Source of the DNA: Pithys albifrons albifrons
Lineage: Eukaryota > Chordata > Aves > Passeriformes > Thamnophilidae
Length of the DNA stretch: 64,000 nt
Direction: 5' to 3'
Assembly: GCF_047495875.1 (NCBI RefSeq)
Contig: NC_092462.1
Location: forward strand, 30,848,023-30,912,022
Below, piece by piece: positions 1 to 11,500 of this stretch. Under the pieces are notes generated by a model. It did no database searches and was not told where the DNA came from. It saw only the letters and a list, made by a program, of their open reading frames with translations. A program made the position numbers and the translations under genes. The number at the start of each line of letters is the position of its first letter. Within the stretch, counting starts at the first letter, position 1.

Positions 1-112
1 GTTCTGCAAGCTGCGCAAGATCATGAACACAAAGACCTACCTGGAGTGGCCTCTGGAGGAAGAGCAGCAGCAGATGTTTTGGTTTAATTTGAAAGTAGCT
101 CTAAAATCCTAG
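1..112 (+). CDS. TLR2: Toll-like receptor 2, C-terminal end of TIR domain (partial, 3' end only)
   Basis: Reading from base 2 gives 36 codons and a TAG stop at 110-112. The peptide begins [17 protein letters not shown] and ends [11 protein letters not shown]. This closely matches the end of the TLR2 cytoplasmic TIR domain as I know it from mammals and birds, including the terminal FW box (TIR box 3) that lies at the extreme C-terminus. TLR2 is a plasma-membrane receptor that senses bacterial lipoproteins as TLR1/6-type heterodimers and signals through MyD88/TIRAP. Only the tail is visible; the leucine-rich repeats, membrane segment and most of the TIR domain lie left of the window. Birds usually have two tandem TLR2 copies, and this fragment cannot show which copy it is. 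The conserved neighbour SFRP2 on the opposite strand supports the call. Confidence 0.93.
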   Translation, partial: FCKLRKIMNTKTYLEWPLEEEQQQMFWFNLKVALKS

Positions 113-265
113 ACAGAATGAACATAAAGTAAAAATACTCTGGAATTTTTTCTGTTGCCCATTTGTCCTGTCACTTATCTACATCTCAAGGACAGAGATC
201 TGAGATACTGAAAATTCTAACACTTGCAGTGAGATTATTCTCTTTTTGTAGCTATGGTTCTGAAT

Positions 266-871
266 TGTTTTACTGGTTTGGGATGGAATAGGGTTAATTT
301 TCTTCATAGTTCCTTCTATGGTGCTATGGTTTTTACTTGTGACCAAAACAGCCTTCATAACACAGATGCATTTTAGCTGTTGCTCAATAATGCTTGCACT
401 TCATGAAAGTCTTTTCTGTTTCTCACATAGTCTTGCCATCAAGTAGGCTGGTGGCGTATCATGATTTGTGAGGGAACACAGCTGGGACAGCTGATCCCAC
501 ACGACCAAAGTGATGTCCCTTACCATAATGTCATGTCCCATGACATCATGCTCAGCACTGAAAGTTGTGGGAAAGAAAGAGTAATGGAGGATATTTGGAG
601 TTATTGTGTTTGCCTTCCCAAGTAACTGTTTTGTGTGATGGAGTCCTGCTTTCATGGCAATGACTAAATATTTGCCTGCTGATGGGAAGCAGTGAATTAA
701 TTCCTTGTTCTGCTTTGCTTGTGAGAACAGCTTTTGCTTTATCTATTGAACTGTCTGCATCTCAACCCACATGTTTTCTCACTTTTACCCTTCAGATAAG
801 GGGTTCCACTGCAGGGGATTGAGTGAGTGGTTGTGTCGTGCTGAGGTGCCTCCCGAGGTGCAACCACAATA
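266..871 (+). mobile_element. Solo LTR of an old avian endogenous retrovirus (ERVL-like), + orientation
   Basis: The stretch follows, in order, the blocks of a common avian ERV LTR I recognise: GGTTTGGGATGGAATAGGG near the start, a GACAGCTGATCCCACACGACC segment, a degraded promoter area near 555-575, TTCCCAAGTAACTGTT, a decayed polyadenylation site (CTATTGAACTGTCT near 743), CTCAACCCACATGTTTTCTC, and a terminal AACCACAATA. The start is probably the TG at 266 and the end the A at 871. I could not find a convincing target-site duplication, so both ends are approximate. No retroviral coding sequence adjoins it, hence a solo LTR. It begins only 153 bp after the TLR2 stop codon, so it is probably within or just past the TLR2 3' UTR. 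Assignment to ERVL is from memory of the family and less sure than the LTR call. Confidence 0.72.
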
Positions 872-3800
872 GTTGTCTACACATGTTGATCAGCAGTATT
901 AGCAAAAGCTGTTTCATTTAAACATTTAATGATGAAAAGTTGTTTAGATATACAGCTATGTAGTTTATATGTCTTTATCTTTGCAAAAGTTTTAGGAGAG
1001 AACCTGCCTAGCCGAGGGTTTTTTCTGCATTCTTTGTATAAAACACTTCTAATCACATGCTATAAAGGTCAGTTTATGGAGCAAAGATTTTTGTCCTAGC
1101 TCTCCTAGTCAGTGGATCTCCTCAATCAGCATTTCATAATCACTTTAAGTTAAATGCCCAGATCTCCTGAGGATTGTGGCTGCAAGGCTGAATGTAAAAA
1201 TTCTCTTTATCACTGCAGTTCTGAAGGCTATCATGGTATATATGTTCAATGGCAGACAAATTCCTCGGTGAAAGACATCTATGAAGGATTATTTCTGTCT
1301 AGTTTCATTGTACCATATGTGGCAAAAGATGTTTCAGAGCAGGTTTCAAACACACTTCTGACTTGCACAAATGGAATTTAGGGTATTCTCAGCTAGAATG
1401 TTGGAAGCACTAATATATATGGAGCCTTTGAATCCAATGCCACATTCCACTCTTTGTTCAGCAGCCTTAACAGAGGCACAAAAAGGGTGTTTCCTACCTT
1501 TCTGCTCTGTCTGTAGATGTAGTCCACAAAACTAGAGGGGGAAGAGGGCATCCCTCCTAGGACATTGTGCTTGCTATTAGGTGGGGCCAGGTTTTCTTGA
1601 GAAGATTATTGGGACAAGGGCCCTAATTTCTGGAAAGGTGTAATAAATGTGAGACTGACACCAGACTCGTCCTTCAGAGATGATTTAAAAAGAAAGAGGT
1701 GGTTTTGGTGATACTTGCCTTGCAGCCACAGCAGATTTCAAATTCTAATAGCTTGAATCTGGTAGGCCAGAGGGACAATTAACTTCTGTATTGCTTCAGG
1801 GCTTAGGCACAGCATAGGACATTTTCAGGCAGGTATAGAGGTGAGTCCTAAAATCCTTAAATGGAAACATCTACAACATTTGGATTTATCTGTGATGAGA
1901 TCATGTCCAAGTCAATTTTTTTTTATTGCTCTGTTTAGATCTTCAGCATCTAATGTGGTACAAAAACTCTGTTCAAACACCTCAATATGTGTAATTGAGT
2001 TGGGTGCATTGGAAGCTTCCTTTCACAGTTGGTTACCTGTTGTATTGTTGCTTTTAGAAAGTTCTCTACACAGCCAAAATGTCAGAGAGAGCAGAAGTAC
2101 CCTGTTCTTTGCTGGTCATTGAGAAGATGAGGACACACAGTCTTCCATTTACATTCATAATTAGGTAACTCTGACAGTGTAACAGAAATTGACAGCTTAT
2201 TTACACACATTTTTGCATTTATGAACACAGGCATAAGACCTTACAAGATTTATTAACTTTGTTACTTCATGTAACCTAACAAAGCCACCTTCTTTCTATG
2301 TAATCAAGATTTACTCTTTCATTTACTTTGTTTTTTTTTAAGTGCAGCATTTCTTATTTTTAGCTTCTAAACCTTACCTTCATCTGTACATGGCTTCACA
2401 CAATCTCTGGTTTATTCTCATATATATAATAAAGTGTAAATAAAGCTAGTGTGGATCTCTGATTTTTAATAACAATTTCAAATTCTTAAAATACTGACTA
2501 CGTTTAATTTGAGTTCAAAAGCTACTTCTGCTAGCTACCTCATTCATTCTAAGAAATAACTCTACTTTTCTAGCACAAGCTTACCTTTAAAAGTATAAAT
2601 TTCTTTTCATTCTTGTCTTGAGAAAATAAAATATGTTTTCATAGCATGGTGTACAGCCTTGTTGTAATGCAAAGAGGCACTGTCCTGTGAAAGGGTTTCT
2701 AGCAGACCAGAGTTCCACCAATTGCTATTTTCTGTAGTCTTAAAATTAAGTACAGAATATGCATATTATTGTAGGCAGATACGTACCCAACACTTTGAAT
2801 TCTCACTGATAATCTGACTCCTCTTTTAGAACCACTGAGTCAAAACACCAAATAGCAGAGCCAGTCCAGAAGTTTTCCATATAATACTTGTGTGTTCCAA
2901 CATAATCTGTTGATAAGGAAACTGGAGAGAAAATACAGCAATGGGTAAATCCTGGTATTTTTCTCAGTCACAATCAAACTAACAGTATTGGGTTAAATTT
3001 TTGAAACGTCTCTTTTTTTTTTTTTCAACTCTCATAATTTTCTTCCTTTTTTATAGAGGTAAGGTTAAAATTAAGAATCCTCCTCACATATGATTAAAAT
3101 AGGCTCCAAAAAAGTAAGCCAGACTTTGCTTCCATTCAAGCAAATTTCTACAGACACGGCAGCAGATCTTCAACCAGTATTTTATTTGCTAAAGGCAAAA
3201 CGTTGTTTACTCACTACTAACAGAAGGGGAGGGGAAAAAGCACTTGTTATGAAAGTGGATTATATCAACGTTGTTATTTTGTTACAGAGTGAAATCCATT
3301 GTGTGGTCTTTGTAAAACTGTGATTTGCATTCTTTAAAGTGTTCCTCTGATCATAAAAATTATTTCTGGATGTCTTAAAATCAAGAAGGAAAATATATAT
3401 ATGCACTTTTATTTCCCTAGCTTGCTTGGGGTCCTAGGTAAGGGAAAGGCAAACAGAACTCTCGTATTTCCTAAATATAATTGTTCCTTAATAATAATAA
3501 TTGGGTTTCCGTTCATTTAATGCAGCCATCTGAACCCTCCACTGCAGATCAAGACAATAATTAGTAAGTAATCAGGCTATGGTTTAGAAAATCCAAATGA
3601 AAAGCACACTTCTTACAGAAAAGTTATGGGTTACTTAACATCATCTTTAAACCAACTTTCTCAGGGTAGTAGGGGGGAGTTTGGTTCTAGCCAACAATGC
3701 ACTAACTATGGATACAGGGTTCATGAAACCCAGCATCGTGTGTATTGTTAAGGAATCTTTCAAATCTGTAAAAGGCCCAGTGCTTACATCTGCAAACCTA

Positions 3801-6800
3801 GTCAAACCATCAACAGATAATTTGAATGGCTGAGTATGGATGCTGCCTTGTTTTAAACCAAGCAGTTTCAAATTTCTTAAAATATTTAGACTATTTAGAA
3901 TTATCGTAAGGCTGAATCCAATGTCCTGGTCATCCAGACTGGTCTTCATATTTTCCATCTTGACAGAAGCCAGGATACTTTTATGAACTGAAGAAGAGGA
4001 TGGTTAGTAACATTGTTCCAGCACTTATGAGTCATTTCATTTTACCTTCTGGAACGCAAAATCCCTGAGTATGAGGCACTGGGTCTTCTGTCGGGCTGTA
4101 TGGTACATGCCATTGTGTGAGAAGGGTTTCATATCTGCTTTAAAACCACCCAGTAAGCACAGCCCCGGGCACAGCCGCAGGAAATCCTCTGCAGCACAAC
4201 AAAGGGGAGTCTGAACAGCAGACCTGACTGATGGGTCCGGCTGTGTACTAAGTACCTGGAAGCTGGATTTAGGCCTGAAACTGTCAGATCATGGCCACTC
4301 TTGCATCAGTTTGTCTGCCAAAAGTCTGCATGGCCTCAACATGAGCCACAGAACCGATAAGTAATTTGTGTTCCTATTTTTACCTTTGTGCTCTGCTGTT
4401 TCGGTTCCTTTTTTGCTTGGTATTCATTGTCATTATTATTTTTAAATGCAGCATAGAAGAGGAGAAAACAAGAGTTTCATAATTACATGGAAAGGATATC
4501 CATGATTACAGAACAGCTGTTAGGTATTTTCAATGATTCCTTCTTTGTTTATATCCACAAAGACTTTCTGCCCACAGACTGCACAGATGTCATTGGACAC
4601 ATTTTTTGTTGGTATGCCACTGATGTTGTAAAACTGTCAAGATCAAATTTACAGGAAAAAAAAGGATACAAAAAACCAACAAAATATTTGCTTAGAGTCA
4701 AGCGTGCATAAACACATTTTAACTGCCATCAAAGATAAGGACAGCATGAAAATGGCTACAGTTGTCACTAGTGCCAGGATTCACAGTTATCAAGGAATAA
4801 TTAAAATTTTATTGCTGATGCAAGAACTTTAGCAATCATCTGCTTGATGTTAAGTAACTGGACCTAAGGTGATTATGTCAGCATAATTTTCTTATTTGAA
4901 AGAGGAACATAGGAGCTGTAAAAAGAAGACGAGGAGAGTCTTTCACAGACTTTGGGGAAGGAAGAATCTTTCCTATGGCAATTAGGAAAATTATGTAGTC
5001 TCTTGCACAAAGGGTTCTGCCTACTGGAAACCCCAGATCAGGCCTGGCATATGTCAATGGCTACTACATTAAATGTTCTCCTAATCAGAAGTTTGATGAG
5101 GGTGTTCAGCAGTTTGCCCATGGCACAAGAACAGCAGTTCCTAAGGAAAAGAGAGGTTATTTATGGCAAAACTATCCAGTAGACCTTATTCTCATGAACC
5201 AGGGGCACATGAGATTAAAGGGCTCACTTCCAGTCCTTGGAAGCGGTATTCGGGGCCACATACCCTGACACTTAGACCAGTGGTGGAAGCCATGCAGTCA
5301 GAATAGATCTCTGCAAAGTCTCTTCACATCAGTCCCGTAGTACAATAACTAAAAAAGCAGCGGTGAAAGACACTGAGTCACAAAACTCTTTTCTGTCATA
5401 AAACCACAAAAGATTACTTGTGTGAATCTGTTCTTCACCAAAACACCAAAACTTTTGCCTGGGTAGAATTTGAATTTTCTTTATGTTTGTCTAGGATTTC
5501 TGTCTGAGTAGCAGCCCGCTCAGAGCTACTGTACTGGACTCAGTTTGATGTGCCATCTGACCAGAAATTCCAGGGATTCCTCAAGAGCATGTAGATCAAT
5601 CTCATAATGCATTTACTGTAAGTCCAACACTTCTTGGAGGTAATGCAGATATTGCACATGCATAGATCTGCTGTTCCTTTAAGTGTCAGATTTAGTGTCC
5701 ACACATTGTATAGTCAATTAATCCAAAAGTACATAGCTTTGATGGAAAATTCTTGGCAGAAATTTCAGTCTTGTGTTACGAATACTGTTCAGCTTTATTC
5801 TATTGGAATATTTTATTTAACTAGCTAAATTCCCCCACAAGTGTATTTTGAAGATGTAACTACAAAATTTGTTAGCTCTAATTCAGAGGCTCTTATGTTG
5901 TGCCCTGTAGCAGCAGAAATGACAAGTCCTTTTTAAAGTTGAGAAGCTCCAGTTTCATGAGTATTTTGTAGCCAGATTTCAGCCTCCCAAGACCTGTTAC
6001 ACATAACACATACAGCCTCAGAAAATTGACAAGAGACCTTAATATTTTTGCAGACTGTATTGTGTTGAGGGGCCTGGGGGTAGGGGATTAAATACCATTT
6101 GCTGTATTTTTGAAAAAATATTATTCTGAGGAATTTTATTTGAGAGGACAGAGGCCTCTTTCAGCTACAGAAACTTAACATTTCTTTGACTGGCATGTTG
6201 TACCTTATTGAGATTTGGCTGATCCTTTTGCTTCTGCAAAACAATAAAATAGATCTAATTGTTCTGTATAAGAAGACCCTAAACAAAGTCTCTTTCTTTA
6301 AGGAAATATGTCAGCTTGGCCTACCTATAGTAAAGTTAAGTAGCTGTGGCTCCAAAAGCAGTTTATAACCTGCTTTCAACACTGCTGGCTGTCAGGCATG
6401 TTCATACTTTAGGTACGAGGGCATTTGCTGCTGCAAAAGAAGATGAAACTAAACCTGCAGTCTGAAGGAAGTAGGAACTCACTGGAGTAAAAATCTTTGT
6501 CTTTGGCAATAGTCAAAATAAAAAGAGTAAAACCCCCAAGCAACATTATAGCCTGCTAGAGTGGGAAATCATGATTATCGGAAAGAATTACAATGTTGTT
6601 TTGATATGAATATATTTATTTATTTTTAACTGTTATGTCAAGCTCTTTTTGTCTCATCTCTTTCGGATGCATAAATGCAGAACTGGGAACTAACTCAGAA
6701 GTTATGGAATTAAATGAGTGAACAGTGGTTGTACAAAGTTCAAGGATTTTCCTTCTCTCTTTACACCACAAACACAAGTTGCAAAATGACTAAATACCAA

Positions 6801-7776
6801 ACTTCAGATCAGTAGTAAAAAAATCCCCAAGTAAGAGGACTTACAGTTACATAATGTGAAGGGGGTTTCCTATGTAGATGTGGGTGGTGAAGACACCAAC
6901 CTAGAGCAATTTCACTGCATACAAAGTGAAATCTATCAAATAGAAAATCCTAACAGTTGCCAATCCCAATTTTACCTGAAGTTACATACCTAAAGAACAT
7001 ATTAATTCCAAACATGGTAGTCACTATGGCTAGCTAACCCACAATTCCTGTTGTATAACTCAGTTTATAGATCGAGGGAACCATTTACAGACCAACCTAG
7101 GGATAGAAAAAAAAGAAAGACTGCTAAGAACTTGTGCATATTGCAGAGTGGAACAAAATGCTGCATGTGTAGCCTCTACCTAAGTATTTGTATAAATACA
7201 GCAGAAGTTTTATGCTTCTGTATTTCTCCCTTTCTTACAGGTGAATAAAAATCTATAATACAGGAAAAAGTACAGGGAAAACAACCCCCATCAAATCCAT
7301 TTTATTTTACTTCAGTCTTCACAAGAAATGGTAATTGTGAATAGACTGCTAACACTATTAAAACTAGTAGTTTGGAATTGTGGAGGAGGGAGTCATAGGA
7401 CAGAATAGGACAAGAAGAGGTAAAAAACACCTGAGGTAAATTAGATACAGTCAAGTCTCTATACATTTATCTAAAGCGCTTCAAATTCAGCAGAAGCAAG
7501 CTCTGCACCATTAATAATTGTCTTTATTAGGTCAGGGTGGAGAGGCAGATTTTCAGAAGCCTGGAGAAGGAAGAATACAGACATCTCTTTAGGGATGCAG
7601 ACGCGGGTCTAAGGAATAAATTCAGAGTATTTGGTATATGTATAAAATTGAGATTTGTAGACTCATTAACACCTGGGATGACTGCTGATGGTGAGAGTCT
7701 GCAGAATGAAAAACAAAAATGGAACTGATGGAATTAATTTAATTTTAAGTTTACTTGTCTTTTTCATTTGCCTGTC
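872..7776. other. Non-coding, AT-rich DNA downstream of TLR2
   Basis: No exon, RNA gene or repeat family was recognised here. Possible polyadenylation signals for a long TLR2 3' UTR exist (AATAAA at about 1642 and 2427), but nothing shows which is used. Open frames are all short and AT-rich. The longest is a - strand 103-codon frame at 3647-3958 with a reasonable start context (AAGATGG) but no recognisable domain. A possible RNF175 gene, which lies between TLR2 and SFRP2 in human, was not recognised in this stretch. Confidence 0.5.
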
Positions 7777-8508
7777 TGTGCTGGTTTAAAGGTAAAGCGG
7801 TGGGAGAAATGAACTCGATTCAAGAGAGATTACAAATCAGAGTTACAATTTACTAGAAAGTTTAAAAGAAATGCAATGATACACACAAATGACAGACACA
7901 AAACCCAGATGTATAAGCCAGCACCCTGGGACATGAACAGACTTGGGTTTGTTAGCCCCTGTGCTGAGCCTCACATGGTCCCCCTGAGTGCAAAGTAAAA
8001 GGAAAACCTGTTGATGAGGATGACAGTTGCAGTCTTGTCATGAGGGGCAGTCACAGTCCTATTGAGGTTCTGGTCCCCCTCTGGATCCAATGAGTGGCCC
8101 CTTAAGTCCCCCAAACCCAAGAATTATATATGCTAAGGCTCAGGTGGGAATGCTCAGTACCATCCCCAGGGTGAGGAGTTTCACAATGGGTAATTTATTC
8201 CATGAGTCATGGGATATTTTTGGAATCTTTGATGACCCATCAGCAGACATGGCCCCTCAGGCTGGGTGTGAAGGTGCTGGTGCCTCCCCGAGAGGAGTTA
8301 TCATGGCTGAGTCACTGGTGTGAAGACAGGGACACTCCCTTATCTCACAGGCTTCTTTAACATCCAGCTTGTAGCCTGAGGTGTCAGGTGTGCCCTGGGC
8401 AGCTGCTGCAAATGATCCATTATTAAAAGTTCATCAGAAATGTGTAGAACACAGTTTTGGTTACACCTACACAGTGATAAGCTGGTCCTGGCTGCTGTAA
8501 CTAGGAAA
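7777..8508 (-). mobile_element. Solo LTR, reverse orientation, same family as 46729-47423
   Basis: The + strand begins TGTGCTGGTTTAAAGGTAAA, which is the reverse complement of the end of the LTR at 46729-47423. The match continues, diverged, along the whole element to CTAGGAAA at 8508. Shared blocks read on the - strand include GCAGCAGCTGCCCAGGGCAC, AAAATATCCCATGACTCA, a TATA-like CATATATAATTC, and GCTCAGCACAGGGGCTAACA. The flanking five bases are CTGTC on the left (7772-7776) and ATGTC on the right (8509-8513), a plausible 5-bp target-site duplication with one mismatch. It has about 730 bp and no adjoining viral genes, so it is a recombined solo LTR. The 77-codon frame at 8090-8323 lies within it and is not a gene. 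Confidence 0.85.
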
Positions 8509-11500
8509 ATGTCATATTTGATAAACACATATTTAAAGGAACTTATTCATACTGTAGTTGGAAGATTTCTTCAAATTCAACGGCTAATGGCCTTTTTTGT
8601 AATTTGCTTCAGATAAATTCTTATTTGCTCATCTCCTTTTCTTTAAGAAAAAAAAGCTAAAAAAAATCACAAAAAAAGCAAAAATGTCAGAAAAAAGACA
8701 TACTATGATGTTCTTCCCAAGAGAGGCTTGTGGCTTGCTCTGAAATTGATGTAATAACTGAGAGCATTCCTCACAGGGACAGGGATCTCCCCCAGCAAAA
8801 GTTGATGGTGCAATAAAGCCAAACGACCCACATCTTCAGCAGTGTAACTAACTGTTGGCAAAATTGAGACAGTCATTTCAAAGTAATGACATCCTATGGC
8901 TTCATTTTACATGGTTAGGTTTGATTAACAGATTGTCAAACTGTAAAACTCAGACGTGTTACAGCATGTGACACAGAAGAGCCTTTGGCTCTAGAATGTT
9001 AGTCTGTCTTACACCCTGTAAATAATCATTAAACCCAGAGCAGTAAATGGTTATAACACTGAGATACAACTCATCAGACCCCTCACATCCTATTCTTAGA
9101 AAACTAAATTGTCTATTGATAGAACTAATGCTACTGAAAAAAAATTAAACTTTGTTTTGAAAGTCAAGTTCTGAAATTGGTGGAGGCAGTTTGCCCTTTA
9201 AGCCTTAGAACTGCTCTTACGAACTTTCAGAAAGTCACATTTGTCTGCACTGCTTTGAGATGCTGCTCAGGTACATAGCCACTCTACTGAAATTCTTAGC
9301 AACTCTTTCTCCAGCACAAAACACTGTGGCTTAAACTTTTAAACCATTTTTTTCAAAATGAAATTATATCAAACTCCATACATACATTTGCATCAGTTAC
9401 TGTCAGTGATGAAATATTCTGTTTCTTTTCCAATAAGCAAATATTTGACACCTACTGAAGAGTCAAAAGCCCTGTAATGTCAGTTCTCTTTGTGATCACA
9501 ATTATTTACCATGAATTTGGGATTGTGGAAGTCTGATGATGACAAAGATAATGCAAGATTGACTTTAGTATATGTTTATAGAATTAACTCCTACATCTTT
9601 ATGGAAAGATTACTAAAAATATCACCCCACCACCCCCCTCCCCAACCTCTGAGGGAGTTGGTTTTAAAACTTATGTTTGGTTTGGTGCAGGGAGATTTTT
9701 TAAAAGCAAGCAAAAAGCACAATTCACCTGGAGTAAAAGGCTATTTCTATGAAAGATTAATCTCTTTCCTTAATCCAAAAAGTAGAGTCCTGAAGGAATG
9801 TGTGTTACTCCCTGTCAAACTTAACAGTTTTGCCACAGATTTCAATGAAAGGAGGACTCAATTCTTCTTCTCTTCAGAAAAATAAGAAACTCTTAAAAAC
9901 CAAAACAAAATAAACCAAGCCCCCAGAAAGCATACATCTATTGAACACACAGTATTTCACAAGGTAAGTTGAAATAAATTAATAGATAGAAACACCTGTA
10001 GAAGATAACAACACAGCATCATTAGATGACATTACTGTTAGGCATTTCTACACCCTGCAGCCTCGACTGTAAGGGACCACTGTCTGCTGTCCGTGACGAT
10101 AAAAGTGACAGAACTCCTTCCAGGCCATGCAGGCCTTCTGGCATGCCACAGGTCGGTGGCCTCTACACATCCCTGAATGAGAAGCCTGAGGTCTCCAGCC
10201 TTCACCAGAGGCCACTGCCTGTCTGCCTTGCTACTGTCCAAATGGATCCCTCTTCACCGTGTTTGTGTACTGTAGGTTGCCTTTTTTTTTTCAGTAGACT
10301 GAAAGGAAAATCTGAATTTACCAAAAAAAAAAAAAAAAAGCTGAAACTGAATGAACTGAATGGGCACATATTCAGTAATGTGGGTACTTTCTAATGCATA
10401 CCTTTAATAGAACTTTGTTGCCATGTTAGCTGCAAAATAAAATGATAATTAATTAAAAAAATGGTAGCACAACCTTCTCTTGTGGGATGCTGTTATCAGA
10501 TCAATTGGTATATATTATTTGCAGTAATTGTTTCAACTTTCCTTATTGATTTTTATGTCTTCCAGATTGTTCATTTTACTACTATTAGCTCCACATGAAA
10601 CACATGAGTATTTTGTCATGTAAAGGAGAACAAAGATAGGAATCAAGTCATACAGATGCAAACCCCAGTATTGATTTATTATTAATACTGGAAGGTCACC
10701 ATCTGGACAATTCCATAAAATAATACATCTGCATTGCTGCTAAGTGGGAGCTTTAACATCTGGATCATATTATTCCAAATTTTCCTCATCCACCCATCAT
10801 AGCAAGAGGAATTTCCTGACAAATTAGATTGCTGCCCAAAGGTAAAATGTTTTTCTCATTACTATACTTGAAATGAGCTCAAAAAGACCTAGAAGAGAAA
10901 TCAGCATCAGTGTCATAGACAGCTTTCCCATTTCCTAATTATGCAGATTAAACAGGTCATACAAGCACCAACTGAAAAACATCCATTTGTCCTGTTTCCC
11001 TTACAATGCTCCCCACAGTCTAAGGAAGCAAGAATGCCTATCACCAGCAAATTCGATAGAAGAGCTTTATCCCACTATCCTTTCCATCTTACTGCATATG
11101 GTGAAAACTGTACACATAAAGAAAATAACTGTGTAATAATTAGATTTATTGTGAGAGATTGACCTTACCAGAAGTTGTTAACTTGGCAACACAAGCTAAT
11201 GAACTCCCTAAAAATCTAGTTTCTTTTGATGTAGGCATATTCAAATACCCCAAAACATATGCATTGAAGAAATAATAAATCAGGCTGTTTGAGTTTTGTA
11301 AGGTTTACAGTATATTGAAAATTGGCAGAAATTTCTATGTTAAGTAAATCAACCAACCTTATTTTCAAGATCTGCCTCATTACTTTGGTACAGAAATCAA
11401 TGTTGTCATAACTACGCTGCTTCATTTTTCAACTATATTCCCAAGTAAGCTCTTATTCCATGATTGCCACATGATACAAGTTATACAATCAGTAAAATGA

